A DNA stretch of 64,000 nucleotides from Kumtagia sp963829135 (lineage in GTDB: Bacteria; Pseudomonadota; Alphaproteobacteria; Rhizobiales; Rhizobiaceae). Positions 28,865-38,222 of the stretch are shown here, one piece after another. The notes under the pieces were generated by a model that was not told the DNA's origin, ran no database searches, and saw nothing but the letters and a program-made list of their open reading frames with translations. Numbering within the stretch: position 1 is the first letter of the stretch; each line of letters starts with the position of its first letter. The position numbers and the translations under genes were made by a program. Location of the stretch: assembly GCA_963829135.1 (NCBI GenBank), contig CAWHHO010000008.1:62001-126000 (forward strand). Direction: 5' to 3'.

Positions 28865-29541
28865 AACACATTCTTGACCGGCCGATCTGGAGTGCGCTCG
28901 CAACGGGCCACGCGCATCTGGCCGAGGGCGGCTCCCTGGCGCGCCGGTACCCGGCCTCGATCAGTTTTTTCGCCGCGACCGGAGACGACAGCCCGGAGAG
29001 CCTGAGAGCACTCGACAGGCTCACGCAGGCGGACGAAACGCTCCTGCTTGTTCAGGCAGACACTGTCTCGCTGCCTTCAAGCCTTGTTGCGGCCTCGACT
29101 GCCAGTTTGGTTCAAATGGTTGCTGAGCAGCCGGCCTCCAAAGTCGAGGACGAGCGCATCGAACGCCTCACCGAAGCCGATGCCGCCGAAATGCTGGCAC
29201 TGGCGACGTTGACCAAGCCGGGGCCGTTTTCGCTTCGGGCGCGGAGCCTGGGCGATTTCTGGGGCGTGAAGATTGATGGGCGGCTGGCGGCAATGGCCGG
29301 GCAGCGCCTGCGGCAGACCGGCTACATCGAACTCAGCGGAGTCTGCTCGCATCCCGACTTTCGCGGCCGGGGCCTCGGCCGGCTGCTGTCGCTCTATGTC
29401 GTCGGCAGGATTTTCGAGCAAGGAGCGCTGCCCTACCTGCACGCCTACGCCACGAACGAAGCCGCTATCGGCCTCTACGAATCGATCGGATTCAAACTTC
29501 GAAGTGGCATGAACGTCGCGGCGGTGAGGAGGACGGCCTAA
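28861..29541 (+). CDS. GNAT-family N-acetyltransferase
   Basis: 226 aa. The C-terminal half has the GNAT core: MAGQRLRQTGYIELSGVCSH, the acetyl-CoA loop HPDFRGRGLGRLLS and YATNEAAIGLYESIGFK. The N-terminal 100 residues form a less conserved half-domain, as in two-part GNAT proteins of the FR47 type. Cotranscribed with marR. The acceptor substrate is unknown. Its last 50 bases overlap the end of the convergent acetyltransferase gene. Confidence 0.85.
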   Translation: MKHILDRPIWSALATGHAHLAEGGSLARRYPASISFFAATGDDSPESLRALDRLTQADETLLLVQADTVSLPSSLVAASTASLVQMVAEQPASKVEDERIERLTEADAAEMLALATLTKPGPFSLRARSLGDFWGVKIDGRLAAMAGQRLRQTGYIELSGVCSHPDFRGRGLGRLLSLYVVGRIFEQGALPYLHAYATNEAAIGLYESIGFKLRSGMNVAAVRRTA

Positions 29542-30064
29542 ACAGACACCGGCTCTTTTTCAGGTCTTTCTCAAAGAAGATGAGCCAGTCCTTGAACGCA
29601 TCAGGAATGGGGTAGTAACTGGCGATCCTTCTAAACCCCAAGCGCTGATAAAGGCCTATGGCGGCAAGCTGGTTCTTGCTGGTGTCGAGCCGCATCGCCC
29701 TGTAGCCGGCCGAGCATGCGTCGGCAATGATGCGATCGGCGAGCATCCGGCCGATCCCCTGTCCATGGTATACCGGCGGCACGTACAGACGCTTCATCTC
29801 GCAAATCCCTTCGGCCAAGGGGCGCATCGCCACACATCCTGCTGGATGGCCGTCGTGATATGCAATCAACAAGCTGCCTGCGGGACGGCTATATTTCCCG
29901 GGAAGTGCCGCCAACTCGTTCTCGAACTCGACCTTGTCGAAGTAGCGGTCGACATTCTCCCGATCTGCCGTGCTGAGTTCCCGGCCCCAGATGACAAAGG
30001 CTCGCATCAGCGACCGCACGTGATCGAGTTGCTCAGAGGTTAAAGCTTGAAATATCTCGGTCAC
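29492..30064 (-). CDS. GNAT-family N-acetyltransferase
   Basis: 190 aa. Core motifs RPLAEGICEMKRLYVPPVYHG, the acetyl-CoA loop GQGIGRMLADRIIADA and MRLDTSKNQLAAIGLYQRLGF. The last about 20 residues after FFEKDLKK are basic and lie on the antisense of the convergent GNAT gene, so the natural end may be earlier if an indel is present. No operon partner. Function unknown beyond acetyl transfer. Confidence 0.8.
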   Translation of the reverse strand: MTEIFQALTSEQLDHVRSLMRAFVIWGRELSTADRENVDRYFDKVEFENELAALPGKYSRPAGSLLIAYHDGHPAGCVAMRPLAEGICEMKRLYVPPVYHGQGIGRMLADRIIADACSAGYRAMRLDTSKNQLAAIGLYQRLGFRRIASYYPIPDAFKDWLIFFEKDLKKSRCLFRPSSSPPRRSCHFEV

Positions 30065-30162
30065 TGAGTGCCCCTGCGCCGGCTTGCGTCAGGCGGACTT
30101 CCAATGTTTGCTGCGGATGCAGACACGGCGACCCTCCGACACTCGCAGCCGAACGATTAGGC

Positions 30163-30478
30163 TCAAATCCCCGAGCCGTCGAAATCCTCGCCCTCAAACG
30201 GCGCCGGCATGCGGGACGCGGACGCAAGTTCCTGCTTGCCCAGATTGGCGCTGGGCAAAGGCATCCAGCATTTCAGCTCGGGTTCGGCATAGGCGAAAAC
30301 GCATCCCGGATATGGAGTCAGCGGCGCGCCATCCCTCGCTGGCGAACTGATCCGCCCGCGCCCAATAGGCGACATCGACTTCGGCTGGCCCTTGTTCGAC
30401 CGGCCGGACCGTCACGAGAATCCGCGTGCCATCCTTGGGCGCACTCGACATCTGTCGCCACGGGTCGGGCTCGTTCAT
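30163..30478 (-). CDS. small DUF551-like protein, one frameshift
   Basis: Restored length about 104 aa. It begins MNEPDPWRQMSSAPKDGTRI with GAGGAA before the ATG, and the second half reads AYAEPELKCWMPLPSANLG. The pattern W..ms.aPkDGt.il ... WmPLP is typical of small phage-associated and genomic DUF551-like proteins. One extra base at about 30305-30320 joins the halves, and the span is 3n+1. Function unknown. Confidence 0.6.
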
Positions 30479-30607
30479 CGCATTCCTCGCGATTTGTGCT
30501 CGGCTGCTGCGCAAAAGTTCTGCGGGCGAGCGAATGTTAGTGCATCGCACGCCCCGGCGCCATTGCAAAGCCGCCGGACTTTGCCCGTGTCGTGCTGACG
30601 CGCGTTT

Positions 30608-31232
30608 TCAGTGTCCGGACTTGACCGCCACGGTTGCAATACCCGCGCCGACCAGCAGCGTACCGCCGGCGCGGTTGAAGATGCGGATGGCATTAGGATT
30701 GCTGACGAGGGCGCGGGCGCGGGATGCCGCCAGCGCGTAGCCGAACGCGTTGGCGAAGGCCAGAATCAGGAAGGTCGAACTCGAAAATCAGCATCTGGGT
30801 AAGAAAGTCCGCCTCACGGCTCAAGAACTGCGGCAGGAACGCCACGAAGAAAGTGATGCTCTTCGGATTGAGCGCCGTGACCAGCCACGCATGCGCCATC
30901 ATCCGCACGGCCGATGTCGCCTCGGTGCGCGGTTCCGCATTGAGCGAGCCGCCTGCCCGAAACAGCTTGACGCCAAGGTAGATGAGATAGGCCGCACCGA
31001 TCCATTTCAGGGCGGTGAACACGGTAGCCGACGCCGCGAGCAAGGCTCCGATTCCCAGCATTGAAAGCGTCATGGCGGTGAAGTCGCCGAGCGCGACGCC
31101 GAACGCCATCGGTAAAGCCGTTCGCCAACCCTGTCCAAGCGCATAGGAGACCACCAGCAGGATCGTTGGGCCGGGGATGATCAGCAGGACGGCTGATGCC
31201 GCGGCAAACGCCACCCAGGTTTCGAACGACAT
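30608..31232 (-). CDS. LysE/RhtB-family amino acid exporter, one frameshift
   Basis: Restored length 207 aa, six hydrophobic segments. The family start WVAFAAASAVLLIIPGPTIL (Pro-Gly-Pro motif) is clear, followed by GVALGDFTAMTLSMLG and the ALNPKSITFFVAFLPQF motif. An extra G at about 30780 breaks the fifth segment; removing it restores FEFTFLILAFANAFGYALA and a normal end at 30608 (3n+1 span). Exports amino acids or homoserine lactone-like compounds; substrate unknown. Confidence 0.85.
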
Positions 31233-31347
31233 CGACCATCTCCTCGATCAAGGGAGAGAATAATCGCTGCGTGGCGGCGATTGTAAAGGGCTGCAGGCAC
31301 TGTCAGTTCTATCGCTATCGTCGGACAGCGTGCAGCCGGGCCTGTCG

Positions 31348-31597
31348 TCAGGGCGTCTTCTTCCCATAGGCCAGATGAGCATCCGCTTCGGCCTTCAGTT
31401 CGGCGCGCGCCTGGTCAAGGTAACCCGCACGCTTTTCCTCGCCGATCACCGTCTGTGTAAGAGAACCTAGGGTAATGCGATCCGGGAATGTGTGTGTTTG
31501 GCGGGCCGCGCTGTCGCCCCAGACCTCTTTCGGAGAGTTCTGGCGCTCGAAAATTTCTCTGCCCGCGCTTCCAGACGGACTTATCGATCTTCGTCAT
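31348..31597 (-). CDS. small conserved-looking protein, one frameshift
   Basis: The restored 82-residue protein begins MTKIDKSVWKRGQR and ends ELKAEADAHLAYGKKTP. An extra base in the four-A run at 31550-31553 causes an early stop. Without it the frame reads SLTQTVIGEEKRAGYLDQAR to a TGA at 31348, and the span is exactly 3n+1. GGAG lies upstream of the ATG. I do not recognise the family. The mixed charged helix at the end argues for real coding. Confidence 0.5.
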
Positions 31598-31784
31598 CAA
31601 AATCTCCTATCCCTCTCTCCTAATATATGGGGATTTTGGCGACCCAGTACGACAACAAAGCTGCTGCAGCGAATAAAGTGCCGCCCGGAAGCAGGAGCCG
31701 AACTGGTTCATTCTCGATGCAAACTGTTCTAAGGATGGGTGACCTTAATATCCTGTCCGCAGTCGACGAACACCGGGTGTTTGC

Positions 31785-33161
31785 ATGACCGATATTGCCG
31801 CCGGCGCCGTTCCCCGGCGCGGCATCTGGGGCTGGATGCTGTTCGACTGGGCGGCGCAGCCGTTCTTCACGGTCGTCACCACCTTCATCTTCGGCCCGTA
31901 TTTCGTGTCGCGCATGGCCAGCGACCCGGCGATGGGGCAAGCCGCCTGGGGCTATGGCGTGGCCGCTGCCGGCTTCGTTATCGCCATCCTCTCGCCGGTG
32001 CTCGGCTCGATCGCCGATCAGACCGGCCGCAAGAAGCCGTGGATCATGGCGCTGGCCGTTGTCCAGATTGCGTCGCTGTTCATGCTGTGGTTTGCGGCAC
32101 CCGGCTCCAGCCTGGTGGGCGTGTTGATCTTCTTCTGCCTGGCGACTATCGCGGCCGAGTTCTCGATCGTCTTCAACGATTCCATGATGCCTCGGCTCGT
32201 CTCCAAGGAAGAAATCGGCCGCGTTTCCAACATTGCCTGGGGTCTCGGTTATCTCGGCGGGATGATCGTGCTGATCTTCGTCGTCACGATGCTCGCCGCC
32301 TCCCCGCAGACGGGTAAGACCATTATCGGCATCTCACCCTTGTTCGGCCTCGATCCGGCCCAGGGAGAGGATGCACGTGCCACCGGCCCGATTTCGGCGA
32401 TCTGGTATTTCGTCTTCATCCTGCCGATGCTGTTCTTCACGCCTGACGGTGCGAGAGGCATGGCGCTCGGCCCTGCCATCAAGACCGGACTGGCGGAGTT
32501 GAAAGCCACGTTCGCAGAGGCCCGCAAGCGGCTCGGCCTCACGCGTTTCCTGCTCGCCCGCATGATCTATCAGGACGGTGTCAACGCGTTGCTTGCGCTC
32601 GGCGGCGGCTTCGCGGCTGCGATGTTCGGCTGGACCATCACCGAACTCGGCATCTATGGCATATTGCTGAACATCATCGCGATCTTCGGCTGCCTTGCCG
32701 CCAGCCGGCTGGATACGGCATTCGGTTCAAAATGGGTCGTGCTGTTGTCGCTTGTGGTGCTGACGCTTGCGACGGTCGGCATCGTCTCCACTGGCCCTGG
32801 CTTCACGCTCTTCGGATTGATCAGCCTGCCGATGGCCGACGGCGGCGGCTTGTTCGGCACGCCGGCGGAGAAGGCGTATGTCCTCTACGGCCTGTTCATC
32901 GGCATCGCATTCGGGCCGGTGCAGGCGTCGTCGCGATCCTACATGGCGCGGAGTGTACCGGCCGATGAAGCCGGGCGTTATTTCGGTCTCTATGCCCTCG
33001 CCGGACGAGCAACCAGCTTCACGGCGCCGTTTCTGGTGGCCTCAGTGACGGCAATTGCCGGATCGCCCCGGCTCGGAATGGCAATGATCCTGATCTTCCT
33101 CGGAGGCGGGATGGCGATCCTGATCGGTACGCCCTACCCCGCCGACAGAAACAAACGATAG
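31785..33161 (+). CDS. MFS transporter, UMF1/Atg22-like
   Basis: Intact 458 aa with about twelve membrane spans. Starts MTDIAAGAVPRRGIWGWMLFDWAAQPFF; the DWA motif and the loop DQTGRKKPW match the UMF1 (Atg22-like) branch of the major facilitator family. FNDSMMPRLVSKEEIGRVSN and SSRSYMARSVPADEAGRYFGLY are further family motifs. Substrate unknown. It ends five bases before the convergent MgtC-like gene. Confidence 0.87.
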   Translation: MTDIAAGAVPRRGIWGWMLFDWAAQPFFTVVTTFIFGPYFVSRMASDPAMGQAAWGYGVAAAGFVIAILSPVLGSIADQTGRKKPWIMALAVVQIASLFMLWFAAPGSSLVGVLIFFCLATIAAEFSIVFNDSMMPRLVSKEEIGRVSNIAWGLGYLGGMIVLIFVVTMLAASPQTGKTIIGISPLFGLDPAQGEDARATGPISAIWYFVFILPMLFFTPDGARGMALGPAIKTGLAELKATFAEARKRLGLTRFLLARMIYQDGVNALLALGGGFAAAMFGWTITELGIYGILLNIIAIFGCLAASRLDTAFGSKWVVLLSLVVLTLATVGIVSTGPGFTLFGLISLPMADGGGLFGTPAEKAYVLYGLFIGIAFGPVQASSRSYMARSVPADEAGRYFGLYALAGRATSFTAPFLVASVTAIAGSPRLGMAMILIFLGGGMAILIGTPYPADRNKR

Positions 33162-33166
33162 CCGTT

Positions 33167-33700
33167 CTACGCTTGCGGCGGCTGGCCGCCCTGCTTGCCG
33201 TCGGCGACCGGCGGCACCGCTGCACCCTCGAGTTTGGCGCCCTGTGCCAGCCGGCCCAACGCCAAGAGCACGATCACAGCCAGCCCTGTCGTAAACAGCG
33301 CGATCTGCCAGAAGCCCAAGCCGCAGGCGAGGCCGACCGCACCGGCCAGCCACATGCCCGCACCGGTTGTCAGTCCATGCACCTCGCCCTTGGCGAAGAA
33401 AATCATACCGGCGGCGAGGAACGCAACGCCCGCCGTCACTGCCTCGATCAGCCGGATCGGATCGACGCGAATCGCCTCGTCCTGAAAGTACGGTACATGG
33501 GTAATTTCAATCGTCAGCAAGGCGATCAGCGCAGCGGCCAGGCAGACCAGCATATGGGTGCGCAGGCCTGCTGGCCGTTGCTTCCACTCGCGCTCGGCGC
33601 CGATTATCGCACCGAGCAGCGTGGCGAGAAGAAGCCGTGCGGCAAGCACCGGAAAAGGCAGATAGGACTTCGTGCCGAAGTCGGAGAGAAGTACTTCCAT
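33167..33700 (-). CDS. MgtC/SapB-family membrane protein
   Basis: 177 aa with four to five membrane segments. The family signature is visible as LLATLLGAIIGAEREWKQRPAGLRTHMLVCLAAAL, with VTAGVAFLAAGMIF and GLTTGAGMWLAGAVGLACGLG following. Such proteins are linked to magnesium limitation and acid or intracellular growth, but in many soil bacteria their role is unknown. Monocistronic; the acidic-poor C-terminal tail is short. Confidence 0.87.
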   Translation of the reverse strand: MEVLLSDFGTKSYLPFPVLAARLLLATLLGAIIGAEREWKQRPAGLRTHMLVCLAAALIALLTIEITHVPYFQDEAIRVDPIRLIEAVTAGVAFLAAGMIFFAKGEVHGLTTGAGMWLAGAVGLACGLGFWQIALFTTGLAVIVLLALGRLAQGAKLEGAAVPPVADGKQGGQPPQA

Positions 33701-33810
33701 GGAACGCCCTCAATTCGGCGGGTAACGCCGGATGCGCGCAGCGGTTCCCCAATCCGTTCGCCGGCAAACCTTGAGGCCCCGTTAGGCAGCGCATCGTTAG
33801 CCGATTTCGC

Positions 33811-34789
33811 TTATTCAGCTTCCGACTTTAGCGGCCGCGTCATCAGGGCTTCGACTGCCTTCGATATCGTCAGCTGCCCGTCCAAAATAAGCGCAGTGGC
33901 GGCGATGATCGGCGCATCGACGCCCTTTTCCTTCGCGATGCGCGCCGCAATCGCGGCTGTGGCCACCCCCTCCGCCAGGGGCAGCCCCACAAGGCTCTCG
34001 CCGCCGTCCGAGGGCCAGCCCATAGGCAAAATTGCGCGACTGTGCCGACGCGCAGGTCAGCAGCAGGTCGCCAAGGCCCGACAATCCCATGAGCGTTTCG
34101 GGCCGCGCACCGAAAGCGGCGCCTATGCGTCGCAACTCGACGAAACCGCGCGTCACCAGCGCCGCTTGCGCGCTGGCGCCAAGCCCGGCGCCGAGCGTCG
34201 CGCCCGCGGCGATCGCCAGAACATTCTTCAGTGCTCCGCCCACCTCGACGCCGATCTGGTCGCTGGCCGAATAGCAGCGGAACGTACCGCTGGACAGAAG
34301 CGCGGCGATTTCGGCGGCGACCGCCTCGTCGGGTGCTGCGGCGACAACGGCGGTCGGCATGCCGCGCGCCACGTCGGTAGCGAAGCTCGGACCTGACAAT
34401 GTGACCAGCGGGTTGCCGGGGCAGAAATCGCCGGCAATTTCGGACAAAAATTTGCCCGTGCCTTTTTCGATGCCCTTGGCGCACAGCACCAGCGGCACCT
34501 CCGGTTCGAGATGCGGGCCCGACTCCGCCAGCACCTGCCTCAACGATTGCGCCGGCGTGACCACGAGCACGGCGTCGGCATCCTGCATCGCCGTGCCGAT
34601 CTCGCTGGTCGCGGCAATGCCGGTCTCGAACGCGATGCCGGCTAGATATCGCGCATTGCGTCCTGCGGCGATTTGCTGCGCCGCTTCGTTGCCACGCGCC
34701 CACTGGCTGACGGAATGGCCGGCGCGCAGCGCAACGAGCGCCAGCGCGGTACCCCAGGCCCCGCCACCAAGAACGCAAACCCGGCTCAT
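33811..34789 (-). CDS. gpsA: glycerol-3-phosphate dehydrogenase [NAD(P)+], one frameshift
   Basis: Restored length 325 aa. Makes sn-glycerol-3-phosphate from dihydroxyacetone phosphate for phospholipids. Rossmann motif LGGGAWGTALA (residues 7-17), VLCAKGIEKGTGKFLSE, SGPSFATDVARG and the catalytic LKNVLAIAAG. An extra base at about 34010 separates RNFAYGLALG from GESLVGLPLAEGVATA, and the span is 3n+1. ATG overlaps the tsaD stop by four bases. As an essential gene, it supports the view that the frameshift is a sequencing error. Confidence 0.92.
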
Positions 34790-35874
34790 GCCTTTGCACC
34801 CCTGCGCCCCGACCCGACGACCGGCGCGGACACGCTGTCCAGCGGCCAGCGCGATCGTGGCACGAAATCCATTCCGTCGTTTTGCGCCAGTCCGGCGCGC
34901 AGGCGCTCTATTCCCGCCCAGGCGATCATCGCCGCATTGTCAGTGCAAAGCTGCAGCGGCGGCGCGACGAAACCGAAGCTGTTCCTCGCACAGAGGCCTT
35001 CCAGTTCCGAGCGGACCGATTTGTTCGCAGCAACACCTCCGGCGACGACAAGCGCCGGCGTCGTCACGTCCGGAAACATCTCTCGAAAACGCGCCAGCGC
35101 CCGGCCGACACGATCGGCCAATGAATCCGTCACCGCCGCCTGGAACGATGCGCAGATGTCGGCGATGTCCTGATCGGTCAATGGCGCGATGGCGGCGGCG
35201 GCCTGTCGCACCGCCGTCTTCAGGCCGGAAAACGAGAAGTCCGGCTGGGCCGAGCCTTTCATCGGGCGCGGAAAGGCGAAACGACTGGCATCGCCCGCTT
35301 GCGCCGCCGCCTCGACATTCGGTCCGCCGGGATAAGGCAGCCCGAGCATCTTCGCCGTCTTGTCGAAGGCTTCGCCCAGCGCATCGTCGATCGTGGTCGC
35401 CCAGCGCTGGTAGTCGCCGACACCGCGCACCAGCACAATCTGCGTATGCCCGCCGGAAACCAGCAGCAATAGGTAGGGAAACGCCAGGCCGTCGGTGAGG
35501 CGCGGCGTCAGTGCGTGGCCTTCCAGATGGTTGATAGCGAGCAGAGGCTTGCCCGCAGCAGAGGCAATCGCCTTGGCAGTCATCAGCCCGACGATCAGTC
35601 CGCCGATCAGTCCTGGACCGGCGGTCGCGGCAATCGCATCGACGTCCGCAAGCCGTGTACCGGAATCCGCGAGTGCCGCCTCGATCAGCCCATCCAAAGC
35701 CTCGACATGCGCGCGGGCCGCAATTTCCGGGACGACGCCGCCGAACGCAGCGTGTTCCGCGATCTGGCTGAGTACGGTGTTCGATAATATGCGCGCAGTA
35801 CCGTCATCATCGAGCGCCACGACGCTTGCCGCCGTCTCGTCGCAACTGGTCTCGATGCCCAGAACCTTGATCAT
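34786..35874 (-). CDS. tsaD: tRNA N6-adenosine threonylcarbamoyltransferase
   Basis: Intact 362 aa; the catalytic subunit for the universal t6A37 modification of ANN-decoding tRNAs. ASKHA-fold motifs: VLGIETSCDETAASVV at the N-terminus, metal-binding NHLEGH (about residues 112-117), LLLVSGGHTQIV and VVAGGVAANKSVR. Translationally coupled to gpsA downstream. Divergent from hemC, an arrangement known in rhizobia. Confidence 0.95.
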   Translation of the reverse strand: MIKVLGIETSCDETAASVVALDDDGTARILSNTVLSQIAEHAAFGGVVPEIAARAHVEALDGLIEAALADSGTRLADVDAIAATAGPGLIGGLIVGLMTAKAIASAAGKPLLAINHLEGHALTPRLTDGLAFPYLLLLVSGGHTQIVLVRGVGDYQRWATTIDDALGEAFDKTAKMLGLPYPGGPNVEAAAQAGDASRFAFPRPMKGSAQPDFSFSGLKTAVRQAAAAIAPLTDQDIADICASFQAAVTDSLADRVGRALARFREMFPDVTTPALVVAGGVAANKSVRSELEGLCARNSFGFVAPPLQLCTDNAAMIAWAGIERLRAGLAQNDGMDFVPRSRWPLDSVSAPVVGSGRRGAKA

Positions 35875-35979
35875 ACGGGTGTTTGGTTTGGCCGCTTCGA
35901 TTATTGTCCGCCGGGGATTTCCCCGTTAGGAGAGACCCGGCTTGGCGTCTCGCCGGCTGCCTATCATGGACCGCCCGAT

Positions 35980-36907
35980 ATGCAAACTGTCCTACGGATC
36001 GGAACACGCGGAAGTCCCTTGGCGCTCGCCCAGGCGCACGAGACCCGCATCCGCCTGATGAAGGCCCACAACCTGCCGGAGGATGCCTTCGCCATCGAGG
36101 CGATCTCGACCAGCGGCGACCGCATCCAGGACCGGCCGCTGTCGGAAGCCGGCGGCAAGGGGCTGTTCACCAAGGAGATCGAGGAAGCGTTGCTGGCAAA
36201 TCGCATTGACATTGCCGTGCACTCGTCGAAGGACATGCCCACTCTATTGCCGGAAGGCCTCGTGCTATCCGCCTTCCTGCCGCGTGAGGATCCGCGCGAC
36301 GGCTTTGTCGGCAAGGCGGCGAGCACGATAGAGGCGCTCCCGCATGGCGCGACCATCGGTTCGTCGTCATTGCGCCGTCAGTCGCTGATCCGCCGTCTGC
36401 GGCCGGATGTTTCTGTGGTGATGTTTCGCGGCAATGTGCAGACGCGCCTCCGCAAGCTTGACGAAGGCCAGGTCGACGGAACGATCCTCGCATCGGCCGG
36501 GCTGCGGCGGCTGGGCATGGCGGATGTCATCACCGACCTGATGCCACTGGAGACGTTTCCACCCGCTCCCGGCCAAGGTGCGATTTGCATCGAAAGCCGC
36601 ATCGGTGATGTGCGCGTGGAAGCAATGCTGGCGCCGATCCATCACCGCGACACCGGCCTGGCGCTTGTCTGCGAGCGTGCGTTCCTGGCTGCGCTCGACG
36701 GCTCGTGCCGGACCCCGATCGCCGGCTACGCGGCCGTCGATGGCGACAGGCTGGATTTTCGAGGGCTGATCCTCTCGCCTGACGGCCAGGATCTCCCACG
36801 ACTGTGCGGCGGAAGGCCACATTGGCGATGCAGCCGCACTTGGCCGCAAGGCGGCACAAACCGTCCGCGACAAGGCTGGCCCGCAATTCTTCGAAGGCTG
36901 GGTCTAA
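35980..36907 (+). CDS. hemC: hydroxymethylbilane synthase (porphobilinogen deaminase), one frameshift
   Basis: Restored length 308 aa. Polymerises four porphobilinogens in heme synthesis. IGTRGSPLALAQA at the N-terminus, VHSSKDMPT, GSSSLRRQSLI, FRGNVQTRL and GQGAICIE are present, and the dipyrromethane cofactor cysteine is in LDGSCRTPIAGYA. An extra C at about 36797 shifts the last 36 codons; without it the end is CAAEGHIGDAA...FEGWV and a TAA at 36905, directly against the hemD GTG. The span is 3n+1. Confidence 0.93.
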
Positions 36908-37854
36908 GTGCGCGTTCTGGTGACACGCCCGCAGCCGGGAGCGGCGCGCACCGCCCAGCGACTTGCCGAACGCGGCCACGTCGCCATCCAGCTTCCGCTG
37001 ACAGAGATCGTGCCGGTGGCGGTTGATGACAGGATGGTCGATCAGCTTAGAGGGCACCTGCAAAAAGCAAGTCCGGGTTCCGCCGCGCACGCGTTACGCC
37101 CACCCCTGGCCTCTCCTCACAGGAGCAGGGGGATTTTGCCGACGGTAATGCAGTCGCAACAGCTCGATGCAGACGGTTTGGATACGAAGCCGTAAGGCAT
37201 CGCAAGGATCCCCCTCCCCCTTGTCGGAAGGGGCTAGGGGTGCGGGGAGTAAATATGCGAATACCCCTAAAGAGCCCGGCAGAGACCCTGGCGACATCGC
37301 CGTAGCGATTACCAGCGCCAACGCGCTACGCCATGCGCCCAAAGGACCTGCTCGACGCGCTGCGCAATCTCCCCTGCTTTGTCGTGGGCGGCACAACCGC
37401 CGCCCAGGCGCGGAAGGCTGGCTTTGCCGACGTGCGGGAGGGGCCCGGGACCGCGGAAGGGCTTGCCAGCGATCTGATCGCCGATGCTGCCACCCACGCC
37501 GTCCTGTTGCTCTGTGGCCGCGTACGCCTGAGCAATGTCGAGCAAAGGCTGGCAGAGGCCGGTATCGGCGTTCGGGCCCTGGAAACGTACGACACGCTGC
37601 CCGTCCGCTATGCGCCCGAAGTCCTGTCGGCCCTTCTCGGCAAGGAACCGATTGACGCCGTGCTGCTTTACTCCGGCGGGGCCGCTGCAAGTCTGCTGAG
37701 GCGGCAGTGGCCGCGGGGCGATATGTTTGCAACCACAAAGTTCCTGTGCTTGTCACAACGTGTCGCGGACCGACTGGAGTCCGTTGACAGTCGCAACATC
37801 CTTGTCGCCGAAGAGCCAACGGAAGATGCGCTGCTCGCGCGCCTTGTGAGCTAG
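36908..37854 (+). CDS. hemD: uroporphyrinogen-III synthase, interrupted by a palindromic repeat and with frameshifts
   Basis: GTG start immediately after hemC: MRVLVTRPQPGAARTAQRLA and LPLTEIVPVAVDD are the normal N-terminus. The protein resumes at about 37283 with DIAVAITSANALRHAP, then after an extra base near 37343 KDLLDALRNLPCFVVGG and ALETYDTLPVRYAPE to the end. Between these parts, where about 10 residues are usual, lie roughly 230 extra bases containing a palindromic element (37101-37242). Total length minus two presumed extra bases is a multiple of three (314 codons), so the insert may be read in frame. The stop codon TAG is formed by the TA target and first G of the MITE-like element that follows. 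Confidence 0.8.
37101..37242. repeat. palindromic repeat inside hemD
   Basis: The left arm (37101-37134, starting CACCCCTGGCC) and right arm (37206-37242, ending GGGGCTAGGGGTG) are imperfect inverted copies of about 35 bases. About 70 bases separate them. It resembles the Mesorhizobium dispersed palindromes seen elsewhere in the window but lies within the hemD reading frame. Confidence 0.7.
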
Positions 37855-38116
37855 GGTCAGGACCTATTTATATGGTCGAAATGGTGTGAGGCCATCTGTT
37901 CGGACACGAGGAGCGAAGGCGCAGGAAGCCTTTCGGCTTACAAGTCCTTCGCGACAAAGTAGCCGGGCAGATGGACCACATCCGAAGGACGCCGAAACGG
38001 CTGCGACCTGCGGCGTCGAACCGCTCGGCCGGGGGTGGACCCCGACCTTCGCGCTTCTCCTTGCATCTCTTGGCCGTTTCAGGCGCCATTTCGACAATAT
38101 TAACAGGTCCTGACCC
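37854..38116. mobile_element. MITE-like element with 31-bp terminal inverted repeats
   Basis: 263 bp bounded by inverted repeats at 37854-37884 and 38086-38116 that agree at 28 of 31 positions. The outer 12 bases GGGTCAGGACCT are perfect. A TA dinucleotide flanks each end (37852-37853 and 38117-38118), the target duplication expected for IS630/Tc1-mariner-related MITEs. No transposase is encoded; the frames inside are short or shadows. It lies between hemD and the COG4223 gene. Confidence 0.85.
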
Positions 38117-38222
38117 TAGGCATCGGGCAAAATACCGCCTCTTTTCAGGGCGCTTTTGTGTGATAGGTATCAATTGAAGCGCCTCTCCAGCGCGTCGCGT
38201 GAAATACGGATCGGAGGCCATT

